NCBI RefSeq assembly: GCF_030811455.1
Contig: NZ_JAUSQU010000001.1
Span: forward strand, 5,828,001-5,892,000
Direction of reading: 5' to 3'
DNA length: 64,000 nucleotides
DNA from: Streptosporangium lutulentum
GTDB lineage: Bacteria > Actinomycetota > Actinomycetes > Streptosporangiales > Streptosporangiaceae
The notes under the pieces: generated by a model
Databases searched by the model: none
The model's input: only the letters and a program-made list of their open reading frames with translations
Told to the model about the DNA's origin: nothing
Position numbers and translations under genes: made by a program
In this document: positions 52,797 to 61,845 of the stretch, piece by piece
Position numbering within the stretch: the first letter of the stretch is position 1
Layout of the letters: each line of letters begins with the position of its first letter

Positions 52797-52814
52797 TACT
52801 AGGACGTCCTAGTA
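52797..52814. promoter_or_regulatory. 18-bp perfect palindrome upstream of icmA
   Basis: TACTAGGACGTCCTAGTA is an exact 18-base palindrome 58 bases before the icmA start. It sits where a repressor would act on icmA. Its form is unlike the ATCAA-type site near the adjacent marR gene, so the regulator may be encoded elsewhere. Confidence 0.6.
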
Positions 52815-52911
52815 ATTTTTGGCGAGGATTCCGCCGATGGGATAACCGCTCGCGGCGCACCGGCCGGGGAGCACGGCGCCCGGACCGAGACGGCCCTACG
52901 AGCGCCGGACA

Positions 52912-53421
52912 TCAGCCCTCGAAATCTCCGGCGGCCACTCGCAACGTCCTGAACAGGCCGAACATCTGCTCCAGCTCCGCCTCGCCGTACATGGTCATGG
53001 CGAAATCGGCTTCCGTCAGATCGGTGGTCGCCTTGCGCACGACCTCGCGACCCCGGTCGGTGATCTCCGCCAGCACCCCACGGCCGTCCCGGGGATTGCG
53101 AAGGCGTCGCACCAGCCCGGCCCGCTCCAGCCGATCCACGGTGTTCGTCACGCTTGTCGGGTGAACCATCAGCCGCTCACCGATCTTGGACAGTGACAGC
53201 GCACCTGTCTTGCTGAACGTCAGCAGAACCAACGCCTCGTACCGAGCGAAGGTCAAGTCATGCGGTTTAAGTAGCGTGTCCAGTTGCGACAGCAGGATCT
53301 GGTGCGCTCTCATGATCGATGTGACGGCGGCCATGGCGGAGGAAGGCCCGAAATGAACGCGCCATGTCTCCGCGGCGCGCTCGATGGGGTCGAACGGCAA
53401 ATTCAGCTGACCTGTAACCAC
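52912..53421 (-). CDS. MarR family regulator
   Basis: 169 residues with a winged helix: DLTFARYEALVLLTFSKTGALSLSKIGERLMVHPTSVTNTVDRLERAGLV, then RNPRDGRGVLAEITDRG. TACCGT lies six bases before GTG 53421, indicating a leaderless message; an in-frame ATG at 53445 would add eight residues. It follows icmA upstream on the same strand with a 170-base gap. A homologue adjoins the icmA region in Streptomyces, as I recall. Confidence 0.9.
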   Translation of the reverse strand: MVTGQLNLPFDPIERAAETWRVHFGPSSAMAAVTSIMRAHQILLSQLDTLLKPHDLTFARYEALVLLTFSKTGALSLSKIGERLMVHPTSVTNTVDRLERAGLVRRLRNPRDGRGVLAEITDRGREVVRKATTDLTEADFAMTMYGEAELEQMFGLFRTLRVAAGDFEG

Positions 53422-53470
53422 AGGGCTACGGTAGCGCGGCCTCATCCCGGTTCGCCCATATACGTAGCGT

Positions 53471-53483
53471 CATCAAATTGATG
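53471..53483. promoter_or_regulatory. Candidate MarR operator
   Basis: CATCAAATTGATG is a 6-1-6 inverted repeat with the ATCAA/TTGAT half-sites common for MarR proteins, about 50 bases upstream of the marR start. It may mediate autoregulation. The rest of 53422-53654 holds no recognisable gene. Confidence 0.5.
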
Positions 53484-53654
53484 GCTTCACCAAGAACACC
53501 GACGCCAAACGTCACGCTCAGTTATGGTTCCCACATCGAATGGTGAGGCCGTGGCCAAGTGGCCGCGCAGACTCAGTCCGGCCTGCGGGGGACGCGGTCC
53601 GGACCGGTGCCGAGGGGACCGGCTTCCGCACATTCACGGCACGGGGGGTGCTTG

Positions 53655-53744
53655 GTGAACGACAACTCAATGGCGTTCAGACGCCACACGGACTTCGGCG
53701 CGGCCGACACGGCGTGGATCCCTTCCACGCCCGCCGGTGCGTGA
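53655..53744 (+). CDS. Possible 29-residue leader ORF
   Basis: GTG 53655 follows a GGGGGGTG run and the frame ends TGA at 53744, overlapping the next gene's GTG at 53737. The product starts NDNSMAF and contains DTAWIPST. The overlap could couple translation. No homology is recognised, and the ORF could be chance. Confidence 0.3.
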   Translation: MNDNSMAFRRHTDFGAADTAWIPSTPAGA

Positions 53745-55191
53745 GCACAGGGGCGTTTCGCGCGAGGAACTCCAGCAGAGCGGGTTGATGGCGGTCGCCG
53801 TCCTGCTCGTGCTGGGGGTGGCCGCGGCGTGGAGCGTCCTGATTCCCGGTGTCAGCGCGTGGGAGAACATCATCGTCGCGGTGATCGGCTCGCTCCGGCT
53901 CACCGGCCCCGTGGCCGCCGCGTTCGCCGCCTGGGTCGCGGTGCGCAGGCGGCGAGGAACCGGCGGGCGGTTCCTCACCACCTGGCAGGCGGTGCGCGCG
54001 CCGCTGGCGGTCCTGGTGGTGGCCGGTGGCGCCTTCACCGCCACGGTGCTGGTCCTGGCGATCAGGATCATGATCAATGAGCAGGCGGGGCGGCTGCTGC
54101 CCAGCGGCCTGGTCATGGGCGTGGCCGGGCTGGCGCTGTACGTCGTCATCGGCTGGGTGACCGGCTGGCTGCTGCCATGGACGATCACCCCTGCGCTCGC
54201 GGGACTCGGCTGCTACGGCCTGTTCACCGGCCTGGCCCACGGGCCGTCCTGGGCCGACAGGCTCACCCCCGCCACCCGGGAACCGTACGACCTGTTCCAG
54301 GGACTGAGCGCGGCGGCCTTCGCCGACCAGACGCTCTGGTTGCTGGGAATCAGCGCCGCCCTGCTGCTCGGCTGGGCGGCGGTGGTGACGCGCCAGGCAC
54401 TCGTCCTGGCCGCCGCCCTGCTCGCGGTCCTGGCGGCCGGGACCGGACTGGCCCGGCTGTTCACCGAGTCGCAACCGGGCTCCGCCCAGCAGGTGGTCTA
54501 CAGCTGCCAGGAATGGCCGATCATGGTTTGCGTGCACCCGGGAATACACGCCGGGCTGCCCGAGCTCGGCACCGCGTTCATCAAGATCGCATCCCGGCTG
54601 GCGGGAACGCCCGGCGAGTTCTCCCGGCTGGAGCAACGCCCCCGGCGCGACCAGGCGCCCCTCGCTCCCGGGACTGTCCCGATCCACGTGGACGACCTGT
54701 CCACCGGATTCGCCGAAAAGGCGGCCGACGAGTTCGTCGAGGGCCTCGGCACGAAGTGCGAGGACACCCCGGCGAGCGGATACCGCGACATCGTGATCGC
54801 GTGGCTGCGCGGCAAGCCGCTCCCCGGCGGGCCGCTCCCCGAGCACCAGTACGCCGCCGCGTGGTTCTCCGGGCTCACCGAGGACCAGCGGCGCGACTGG
54901 CTCCGGCTGTACTACACCGACTTCACCGACTGCCGGCTACAAAACACTCACTTCGGAGGGCAGGCGGGGCAGACCGGTCCGACAGTGCAGCCGGGGCAGA
55001 GCGGCAAGACCGGCCAGGGGGCCGGGGGCGCCTCGATCACGCCGGTCCCGCAGATCCCGCAGGCCGAACCGTCCCACCGGGCGCCCGGCGTCGCTCCCTC
55101 GATCCCGTCGGCCCCTCCGTCGGCCTCACCGTCGGCCCCCTGGAAGTTCTCCTCCGGAAAACCCGATGCGAATCCGTCCCCACGCGGCTGA
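53737..55191 (+). CDS. Polytopic membrane protein of unknown function
   Basis: 484 residues. About six membrane helices (17-240) are followed by an extracytoplasmic or cytoplasmic domain with CQEWPIMVCVHPGIHAGLPELGTAF and LAGTPGEF, a pattern I associate with actinobacterial DUF7224-like proteins near ABC transporters, but no ABC gene is adjacent. The C-terminal 70 residues are Gly/Pro/Ser-rich. GTG 53737 overlaps the small ORF upstream; ATG 53788 is an alternative. Function unknown. Confidence 0.65.
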   Translation: MREHRGVSREELQQSGLMAVAVLLVLGVAAAWSVLIPGVSAWENIIVAVIGSLRLTGPVAAAFAAWVAVRRRRGTGGRFLTTWQAVRAPLAVLVVAGGAFTATVLVLAIRIMINEQAGRLLPSGLVMGVAGLALYVVIGWVTGWLLPWTITPALAGLGCYGLFTGLAHGPSWADRLTPATREPYDLFQGLSAAAFADQTLWLLGISAALLLGWAAVVTRQALVLAAALLAVLAAGTGLARLFTESQPGSAQQVVYSCQEWPIMVCVHPGIHAGLPELGTAFIKIASRLAGTPGEFSRLEQRPRRDQAPLAPGTVPIHVDDLSTGFAEKAADEFVEGLGTKCEDTPASGYRDIVIAWLRGKPLPGGPLPEHQYAAAWFSGLTEDQRRDWLRLYYTDFTDCRLQNTHFGGQAGQTGPTVQPGQSGKTGQGAGGASITPVPQIPQAEPSHRAPGVAPSIPSAPPSASPSAPWKFSSGKPDANPSPRG

Positions 55192-55246
55192 CAAGATCGG
55201 CATAGGCTCCGCGTGAGAAAGCGCTCGCCCAGGGAAGGAGACCGGC

Positions 55247-55921
55247 GTGAAAGCCCCCTCAGAAGCACCTCCCGAGGCACCTCAGGCGCCGCGCAGGCGC
55301 CCCTGGCGCTTCTTCGCCGGGCTGCTCGTCGTCGTGATCATCCTTGTCGTGGGTGCCCGGCTGACCTGGTCGTGGCTCAACCCGTTCGGCGAGACCTCGA
55401 TCGACCGCAGCCAGCCCGTGCTGCTGGAGTCCATTCACAATCTCAGCCGCTTCGAGGCGGCCACCGGCAACTTCCAGGTCATCGTGGACCTTGAGAAGGA
55501 CGCGTCCTTCCTGCCCGACGCCGTCAAGGGCAGCCGGACACTCTTCGTCGGCGCGGGCGGCGTGGACGCCTACGTGGACTTCGGCGGCCTCACAGGCGGT
55601 GCGCTGACCGTCTCCCCCGACCGCGAAGAAGTCACGATCAAGCTGCCGCGCGCCCAGCTCGAGAAGCCCAACCTCGACAACGCGCGCTCCTACGTCTACG
55701 CCCAGCAGCGCGGGCTCTTCGACCGGGTCGAGGACTTCCTGTCCTCCTCTCCCGCCGACCAGCGGGAGCTCTACACGCTGGCCGAGAAGAAGATCGCCGA
55801 AGCCGCCCAGGCCAGTGATCTGCGCAACCGGGCCGACCAGAACACCAAGAGCATGCTCCAGGGCATGCTGAGCACCCTCGGCTTCAACAAGGTCACCGTC
55901 AAGTTCGCCGACGAGCCCTAG
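55247..55921 (+). CDS. DUF4230 membrane protein
   Basis: 224 residues. One helix (about 21-42) follows a basic proline-rich N-terminus; the exported domain starts SQPVLLESIHNLSRFEAATGNFQVIVDLEKD and contains LFVGAGGVDAYVDFG, then a helical end, the DUF4230 pattern. GTG 55247 is served by GGAAGGAG. A strong hairpin lies downstream (56189-56234). Confidence 0.85.
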   Translation: MKAPSEAPPEAPQAPRRRPWRFFAGLLVVVIILVVGARLTWSWLNPFGETSIDRSQPVLLESIHNLSRFEAATGNFQVIVDLEKDASFLPDAVKGSRTLFVGAGGVDAYVDFGGLTGGALTVSPDREEVTIKLPRAQLEKPNLDNARSYVYAQQRGLFDRVEDFLSSSPADQRELYTLAEKKIAEAAQASDLRNRADQNTKSMLQGMLSTLGFNKVTVKFADEP

Positions 55922-56188
55922 CGGGACCGGCGGGACCGGCGGGACGCGCTCGGGCGGCGGGAGGCGTGTCCGGGTGACGCCCGGCCGGAACCTCGGGTCG
56001 CGGATCTCGTTGGCCGAGAACGGCGGAGAGCCTTGACGGGATTTCCCGGCGCCGGGTTCAAGGATCCCGGATTCTCTCCGAGAAGGCGCTCACTTCATCA
56101 AGCGGCGACGCGATCCCCCGAATAGACGATCAGGGGAAATCCCAACATCAAGATTTTTCGGACGACTCCTCACCAAGCGCAGCCGGTC

Positions 56189-56234
56189 CCCCTGGTCTCC
56201 CATTCGCCCGAAGAGGCGAATGGGAGACCAGGGG
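56189..56234. terminator. 20-bp perfect hairpin between DUF4230 and meaB
   Basis: CCCCTGGTCTCCCATTCGCC (56189-56208) pairs without mismatch with 56215-56234 over six bases. It stands between convergent genes and probably terminates both. The remaining gap 55922-56350 holds three GCGGGACCG direct repeats right after the DUF4230 stop and no gene. Confidence 0.7.
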
Positions 56235-56350
56235 ACCGGAAATCCGCGATCGTGTCCACCGGACTTTCATATCTCCGCCCGGCTCCGCGAATATCGCCGA
56301 ATAACTGAGGCCTCGAACGGAGACGGGCCGGGGGCGAGAGCCGAGACCGG

Positions 56351-57289
56351 TCAGCCGACGGCCGCCAGGAGTTCGTCGGCGGCCGTGTAGGGGTCGAGGC
56401 CGGTGTCCAGGACACGGGTGGCCAGGGCGTCCAGGCGGCTGTCGCCGTGCAGGTGGGCGAAGCGGGAGCGGAGGGTCGTGAGGGCGATGGCCTCGATCTC
56501 GTCACGAGCCCTGACGTGGTGGCGGCGGGCGAGTTCGCCCGACTCCTCAAGGTAGGCCAGGTGCTCGTCCAGGGCGTTGACCACGTCGTCGGCGCCCTCG
56601 CCCCGGTAGGCGACGGTCGGCACGATCGGCGGCCTCCACGCCCGCTCGACCAGGCCGATCATGTTGCGGAGCTCGCGGATCGTCGCCTGTGTCCCGTCGC
56701 GGTCCGCCTTGTTCACCACGAACACGTCGGCGACCTCCAGGATGCCCGCCTTGGCCGCCTGGACGCCGTCGCCCATTCCCGGGGCGAGCAGCACGACGGT
56801 GGTGTCGGCCAGCGAGGCGATGTCCACCTCGGCCTGACCGACCCCGACGGTCTCGATGAGGATGACCTCGCACCCGGCCGCCTCCAGGACGCGCAGCGCC
56901 TGGGGCGTGGCCCACGACAGCCCGCCCAGATGACCTCGGCTGGCCATCGACCGGATGAACACCTCGGGGTCGGTGGCGTGGTCCTGCATGCGGACCCTGT
57001 CGCCCAGCAGCGCCCCTCCGGTGAACGGCGAGGACGGGTCCACCGCGAGCACGCCGACTTTCTTGTCCCGCTTGCGGAACGCCTGGACCAGCATGCCGGT
57101 GGAGGTGGACTTGCCCACGCCGGGAGAACCGGTGAGCCCGATGATCCGGGCCCGGTGCGGCCGGTCGGCGCAGAGCTCGACCATGATCTCCCGAAGCAGG
57201 GGCGAGCCGTTCTCCACCATGGAGATCAGCCGGGCCACGGCCCGCGGCTGACCGTCTCTCGCCCGCGCGATCAGGTCGGAGACCTCCAC
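56351..57289 (-). CDS. meaB: MeaB/ArgK-type G protein chaperone of acyl-CoA mutase
   Basis: 312 residues. Walker A GSPGVGKS (54-61), DPSSPFTGGALLGDRVRM, ETVGVGQAEVDIA (switch region) and NKADRDG (NKxD) define the G3E-family GTPase MeaB, which loads and protects B12 in acyl-CoA mutases. GTG 57289 follows the thiolase stop by two bases. It probably serves IcmA and/or methylmalonyl-CoA mutase. Confidence 0.94.
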   Translation of the reverse strand: MEVSDLIARARDGQPRAVARLISMVENGSPLLREIMVELCADRPHRARIIGLTGSPGVGKSTSTGMLVQAFRKRDKKVGVLAVDPSSPFTGGALLGDRVRMQDHATDPEVFIRSMASRGHLGGLSWATPQALRVLEAAGCEVILIETVGVGQAEVDIASLADTTVVLLAPGMGDGVQAAKAGILEVADVFVVNKADRDGTQATIRELRNMIGLVERAWRPPIVPTVAYRGEGADDVVNALDEHLAYLEESGELARRHHVRARDEIEAIALTTLRSRFAHLHGDSRLDALATRVLDTGLDPYTAADELLAAVG

Positions 57290-57291
57290 GG

Positions 57292-58479
57292 TCAGGCCGA
57301 GGGGACGCGGACGATCAGGGCGTCGCCCTGGCCACCGCCGCCACAGAGCCCGGCCGCTCCGAGACCGCCGCCCCGGCGCTTGAGCTCGTGGGCGAGCGTG
57401 AGGACGATGCGGGCGCCGGAGGCGCCGATCGGGTGGCCGACCGCGATGCCGCCGCCGTTGACGTTGACCCGGTCGAGGGGAACGCCGAGCTCCTTGGCCG
57501 ACTGGAGGACGACCTGCGCGAAGGCCTCGTTGATCTCCAGCAGGTCGAGGTCCGCGGCCGAGAGCCCCTGCTTGCCGAGGGCGTGCTTGATCGCGTTGGC
57601 GGGCTGGGACTGGAGCGAGTTGTCCGGCCCGGCCACGTTGCCGTGGGAGCCGATCTCCGCCAGCCACTCGAGGCCGAGCTCCTCGGCCTTGGCCTTGGAC
57701 ATCACGACCACCGCGCAGGCGCCGTCGGAGATCTGCGAGGCCGAGCCGGCGGTGATCGTACCGTCCTTGGTGAACGCCGGCCGCAGTCGCGACAGGACCT
57801 CGACGGTGGTGTCGCCGCGCACTCCCTCGTCCGCGGCGAAGAGCACCGGGTCGCCCTTGCGCTGCGGGATCGACACCGGGACGATCTCGTCGTCGAACGT
57901 GCCGTTCTTGATCGCGGCGGCGGCGAGCTCGTGGGAGCGGGCGGAGAAGGCGTCCTGCTCCTCGCGGGTCAGGCCGAGTCGCGCGTTGTGCCGCTCGGTG
58001 GACTCGCCCATGGCCACCTGGTCGTAGGCGTCGGTCAGGCCGTCGAGGGCCATCGAGTCCACGATGCCCGCGTCGCCGTACTTCACGCCCCTGCGCAGGC
58101 CCGGCAGCAGGTGGGGGGCGTTCGACATGGACTCCATGCCGCCCGCGACCACGATGTCGAACTCACCGGCCCGGATGAGCTGGTCGGCCAGGGCGATGGC
58201 GTCCAGTCCGGACAGGCAGACCTTGTTGATCGTCAGCGACGGCACGGTCATCGGGATCCCGGCCTTGACCGCCGCCTGGCGGGAGGGGATCTGACCGGCA
58301 CCGGCCTGAAGCACCTGGCCCATGATCACGTACTGCACGGCGTCGGGGGCGACGCCGGAGCGCTCCAGCGCGGCCTTGATGGCGATGCCGCCGAGCTCGA
58401 CGGCCGAAAGGCCGGACAATGAACCCAGCAACCGGCCGATGGGTGTGCGAGCTCCGGCGACGATGACGGAACCAGACAT
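57292..58479 (-). CDS. Acetyl-CoA C-acetyltransferase (thiolase II)
   Basis: 395 residues. The nucleophile is C88 in NKVCLSGLDA; GHPIGASGARI contains the catalytic His and the second Cys is in GLCGGGGQGDA. It condenses or cleaves acetoacetyl-CoA. ATG 58479 follows GGAGG by eight bases. It is grouped with meaB and, divergently, mce, in a short-chain acyl-CoA module. Confidence 0.94.
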   Translation of the reverse strand: MSGSVIVAGARTPIGRLLGSLSGLSAVELGGIAIKAALERSGVAPDAVQYVIMGQVLQAGAGQIPSRQAAVKAGIPMTVPSLTINKVCLSGLDAIALADQLIRAGEFDIVVAGGMESMSNAPHLLPGLRRGVKYGDAGIVDSMALDGLTDAYDQVAMGESTERHNARLGLTREEQDAFSARSHELAAAAIKNGTFDDEIVPVSIPQRKGDPVLFAADEGVRGDTTVEVLSRLRPAFTKDGTITAGSASQISDGACAVVVMSKAKAEELGLEWLAEIGSHGNVAGPDNSLQSQPANAIKHALGKQGLSAADLDLLEINEAFAQVVLQSAKELGVPLDRVNVNGGGIAVGHPIGASGARIVLTLAHELKRRGGGLGAAGLCGGGGQGDALIVRVPSA

Positions 58480-58563
58480 AGAAGGGGCCTCCCTGACAGG
58501 GCTTGCGGCGACTTTGCCACCATACCCATGAGTACCTGAGCGACCACCATGGAGGTTGGACCC

Positions 58564-58986
58564 ATGTTCATGCGCATCGATCATGTGGGAATCGCCTGCC
58601 ACAACCTGGAAGAGAAGATCGCTTTCTTCGAGCGGACCTTCGACCTCACGGTGGTGGCACGAGAGATCAACGAGGAGCAGGGCGTCAAGGAGGCGATGCT
58701 GCACATCGCCGACGGCGACGGCGGCGCTTCCTACATCCAGCTCCTCGAACCGCTCAGCCCCGACACCCCGGTCGGCAGGTTCCTCGCCAAGCGCGGGGAG
58801 GGGGTGCACCACGTCGCGTTCGGCGTCCCGGACGTCGCGCGCGCCCTGGAGGAAATAGGCGGCAAGGGCATCCGGCTGCTCGACGAAAAACCGCGGCACG
58901 GGTCGATGGGGTCCTCCATCGCGTTCCTGCACCCCAAAGACGTCGGAGGAATGCTCACCGAGCTCGTCCAAGCTCCAGATCATTAA
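58564..58986 (+). CDS. mce: Methylmalonyl-CoA epimerase
   Basis: 140 residues of the vicinal oxygen chelate fold. IDHVGIACHNLEEKIAFFERTF, GEGVHHVAFGVPDVARALEEI and the C-terminal HPKDVGGMLTELVQ include the metal ligands His, His and Glu. It interconverts (2R)- and (2S)-methylmalonyl-CoA. ATG 58564 lies eight bases after GGAGG; the ATG at 58549 overlaps that site. A small GACAC/GTGTC hairpin follows. Confidence 0.95.
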   Translation: MFMRIDHVGIACHNLEEKIAFFERTFDLTVVAREINEEQGVKEAMLHIADGDGGASYIQLLEPLSPDTPVGRFLAKRGEGVHHVAFGVPDVARALEEIGGKGIRLLDEKPRHGSMGSSIAFLHPKDVGGMLTELVQAPDH

Positions 58987-59014
58987 AGACACGCCGTGTC
59001 AAATGCAAGAAACG

Positions 59015-59042
59015 TTCATACGTAACAAGTCGTGCATAAAAT
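59015..59042 (+). promoter_or_regulatory. Candidate promoter of the FilP/Scy-like gene
   Basis: TTCATA (59015-59020) and TAAAAT (59037-59042) are 16 bases apart, about 140 bases upstream of the ATG at 59183. The -10 is a good match to TANNNT. Confidence 0.5.
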
Positions 59043-59182
59043 TGGACGAGACCTCCAACGCGGCGACACCAGAGTACGCTGGCCTACCACCGGACGTGGA
59101 TCCCGCCACGGCTCCCGCCTCGGATGTCCGAATCCCCCGTCCGGCCCGTGTAGCCGTCTCGACAACCCAGGATCGAGCCTCC

Positions 59183-60463
59183 ATGCAGTCCGACATCGAT
59201 GCCCAGCTCAACAATTTCTTTGAAGACGCCCCCGCTCGGGAATTCGACGTGGTGCTCCGTGGCTACGACCGACACCAGGTCCACGACCATCTGAAGCAAA
59301 TCGATGGCGAGTTGCGCCAGACCCGAGAGCAGCTTCAGGGTCTGCAGCGAGACCTGTCCGACTCCCAGCGGCAGTTGCAGGAGCAGGAACGTCCGACCTA
59401 CTCCGGCCTCGGCGCCCGGATCGAGCAGTTGCTCCGCCTCGCCGAGGAGCAGGCCACCGAGCTGGTCCAGGCCGCTCGTTCCGAGGCGAACGAGATCAAG
59501 GCCGCGTCCAAGGTCGACGCCGCCGACCTGCGCGCCGCCGCGGAGAACGAGGCGGCCGAGAAGCGCGCTCTCGCCACCCGCGAGGCCGACGAGATGCGCA
59601 CCAGCGCGGAGCGCGAGGCCGAGGAGATCCGCTCGACCGCCCGCCGCGAGTCGGACGAATTGACCTCCACCACCGAGCGCGAGGTCGCCAAGCTGCGGGC
59701 CACCGCCGACCACGAGGTGGCCGAGAAGCGCGCCGACGCCGAGCGCGAGATCGCCAAGCTGCGCACCACCACCGAGCGCGAGGTCGCCCAGCTGCGCGCC
59801 TCGACCAAGCGCGAGCGCGACGAGGTCCTCACCACGGCCAAGCGCCAGGCCGACGAGATGCGCGCCCAGGCCCAGCGGGTCCTGGAGGAGTCCGAGGCCA
59901 AGCGCGCCCAGGACGAGGCCGAGTTCGACATCCAGCTCGCCGCCCGCCGGGAGGACGCCGAGCGTCAGGAGGCCGAGCGCCACGCCACCGCGCAGGCCGC
60001 CACCCAGAAGCTGGTCGCCGAGGCCGAGCAGCGCGCGGCCACCGCCGAGCAGCGCGCCACCAAGGCCACCCAGCAGGCCGAGCAGACCCGCCGCGAGGCC
60101 GACAACCACGCCAAGCAGCTGGTGGCCAACGCGCGCAAGAACGCCGACCAGGTCGTCTCCGAGGCCAAGTCGAGCGCCGAGTCGATCGTCTCCGAGGCCA
60201 AGGCCGAGGCCGAGCGGAGCCGTTCGGTCGCCCAGCGCCAGGTCGACGAGCTGACCCGTCAGCGCGACAGCATCACCAGCCACCTCGCGCAGCTGCGCCA
60301 GCTGCTCGGCGGCGCCCCGCTCCCGGCTTCCGAGCCGGAGCCCGCGATCACCGCGGCCCCGTCGAAGCCGGCCATCCCGGCCGCGAGCAACAACGAGAAG
60401 CCGGTCTCCGCGCCCCCCAGGGCGGAGACGAAGGACGACGACGCGGAGTGGTGGCAGGAGTAG
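59183..60463 (+). CDS. FilP/Scy-like polar coiled-coil filament protein
   Basis: 426 residues. The N-terminal REFDVVLRGYDRHQVHDHLKQIDGELRQ resembles the DivIVA lipid-binding module. Residues 85-370 are an uninterrupted, highly charged coil built of AEREA-, EREVAKLRATA- and KAEAE-type repeats; the tail is Pro/Ala-rich and ends DDDAEWWQE. This is the cellulose-binding-protein-annotated family that includes Streptomyces Scy and FilP, intermediate-filament-like proteins at growing hyphal tips. Position next to mce matches S. coelicolor SCO5396-5398 from memory. ATG 59183 is preferred over an upstream frame extension. Confidence 0.85.
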   Translation: MQSDIDAQLNNFFEDAPAREFDVVLRGYDRHQVHDHLKQIDGELRQTREQLQGLQRDLSDSQRQLQEQERPTYSGLGARIEQLLRLAEEQATELVQAARSEANEIKAASKVDAADLRAAAENEAAEKRALATREADEMRTSAEREAEEIRSTARRESDELTSTTEREVAKLRATADHEVAEKRADAEREIAKLRTTTEREVAQLRASTKRERDEVLTTAKRQADEMRAQAQRVLEESEAKRAQDEAEFDIQLAARREDAERQEAERHATAQAATQKLVAEAEQRAATAEQRATKATQQAEQTRREADNHAKQLVANARKNADQVVSEAKSSAESIVSEAKAEAERSRSVAQRQVDELTRQRDSITSHLAQLRQLLGGAPLPASEPEPAITAAPSKPAIPAASNNEKPVSAPPRAETKDDDAEWWQE

Positions 60464-60591
60464 GCCCGCCTTGACTCCGGGGCGTTGGCGACGGCTACAG
60501 AGAGCCTGGTGACCTGACGGTCGCTAGGCTCTCTTTGTCTTCCCGCCGTCTCCACGGTCTCGCGTGCCTCTCCACTCCGCTAGGAGCAGCC

Positions 60592-61845
60592 TTGCCCGAA
60601 GCGTCCCAAGTATCCGACGATCCCAAGGTGTCTGCCCCTCCCCCGCCCACCTCCCTCGAGACCTCCGGCACATCGGAGACCTCCCCCGAGACCTCCGGAA
60701 CGCCGGAGACCTCCGCGGCGCACGAGAAGCCGGACGTCCCCGACGGACGCAGGACGGCACACCACGGCAAGCCGCGCGCCTCCGGCGGACACGAGGCCCT
60801 GTACGGCGAGCCGGGCAAGCCGTTGGCCAGCAACCCCTTCCTGATCGGCCTGACCGCCGGACTGGGCCTGCTGACCGCGTGGGCGCTCTCCCAGGCTCTG
60901 GTCACCTCCCGCAGTGTGATCGTCCTGGTCGTGGTGGCGATGTTCCTCGCCGTGGGGCTCAACCCGGCCGTCGAGGCGCTGCAGCGGCGGCGGATGGCCC
61001 GGCGCGGGGCGATCTCGATCGTCTTCGGCGCGGTGATCCTGTTCTTCGTGCTCTTCGGCCTGGCGATCGTGCCGCCGGTGACCCAGGAGGCGACCTCGTT
61101 CGTCGGCGCGGTCCCCGGCTACATCCAGGAACTGCTCGCCAACCCCACGCTCAAGGAACTGGACAGCGACTACCAGATCCTGACGAGGGCCGGCGACTAC
61201 ATCACCAGCGGCGGCCTCGCCCAGACCGTGGCGGGAGGTCTGCTCGGCGCGGGCGCGGTGGTGTTCAACGCGTTCTTCTCCGGGGTCACGCTGCTGGTCC
61301 TGACGCTGTACTTCCTCGGCTCGCTGCCCTCGATCAAGGACTACCTCTTCAAGCTCGTGCCCAGCAGCCGCAGGGAGCGGTCCCGGGCGCTCGGCGACGA
61401 GATCCTCGACGGCATCGGCGGCTACGTGGCCGGCAACCTGCTGATCTCAGTGATCGCGGGCGTGGTCACCTGGGTGTTCCTCTCCATCATGGGCGTCGAG
61501 TACGCGCTGGCCCTCGCCCTGATCGTGGCGGTCACCGACCTGATCCCGCTCGTCGGCGCGACGATCGGCGCGGCGCTGGTGACCGTGGTGGCGCTCCTGC
61601 AGTCGGGAACGCTCGGCATCGCCTGCGCGATCTTCTTCCTGGTCTACCAGCAGGTCGAGAACTACCTGATCTACCCTCGCGTGATGAAGCGCTCGGTGGA
61701 CGTGGCCCCGGCGGTCACCGTCATCGCCGCGCTGTTCGGCGGCGCGCTGATGGGCATCGTCGGCGCGCTGCTGGCCATCCCGGTGGCCGCGGCGATCGCG
61801 CTGCTCATCCGCGAGGTGGTGATCCCCCGGCAAGCTCATCTATGA
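60592..61845 (+). CDS. AI-2E family permease
   Basis: 417 residues. A disordered Ser/Thr/Pro/Glu-rich N-terminus (1-80, with ETSGTSETSPETSG repeats) is followed by seven or eight helices; AMFLAVGLNPAVEALQRR and the IGGYVAGNLLISVIAGVVTWVFL plus LIPLVGATIGAALV segments are typical. Members export small molecules or ions; autoinducer export is proven for few. TTG 60592 is served by AGGAG (60582-60586). The 3' end overlaps the convergent hydrolase gene by 41 bases. Confidence 0.85.
   Translation: MPEASQVSDDPKVSAPPPPTSLETSGTSETSPETSGTPETSAAHEKPDVPDGRRTAHHGKPRASGGHEALYGEPGKPLASNPFLIGLTAGLGLLTAWALSQALVTSRSVIVLVVVAMFLAVGLNPAVEALQRRRMARRGAISIVFGAVILFFVLFGLAIVPPVTQEATSFVGAVPGYIQELLANPTLKELDSDYQILTRAGDYITSGGLAQTVAGGLLGAGAVVFNAFFSGVTLLVLTLYFLGSLPSIKDYLFKLVPSSRRERSRALGDEILDGIGGYVAGNLLISVIAGVVTWVFLSIMGVEYALALALIVAVTDLIPLVGATIGAALVTVVALLQSGTLGIACAIFFLVYQQVENYLIYPRVMKRSVDVAPAVTVIAALFGGALMGIVGALLAIPVAAAIALLIREVVIPRQAHL

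Noticed and set aside
59084..60283. 399-residue Gly/Leu-rich minus-strand frame
   Set aside because: It mirrors the Ala/Glu/Arg-rich coil of the filament protein and has no start signals.
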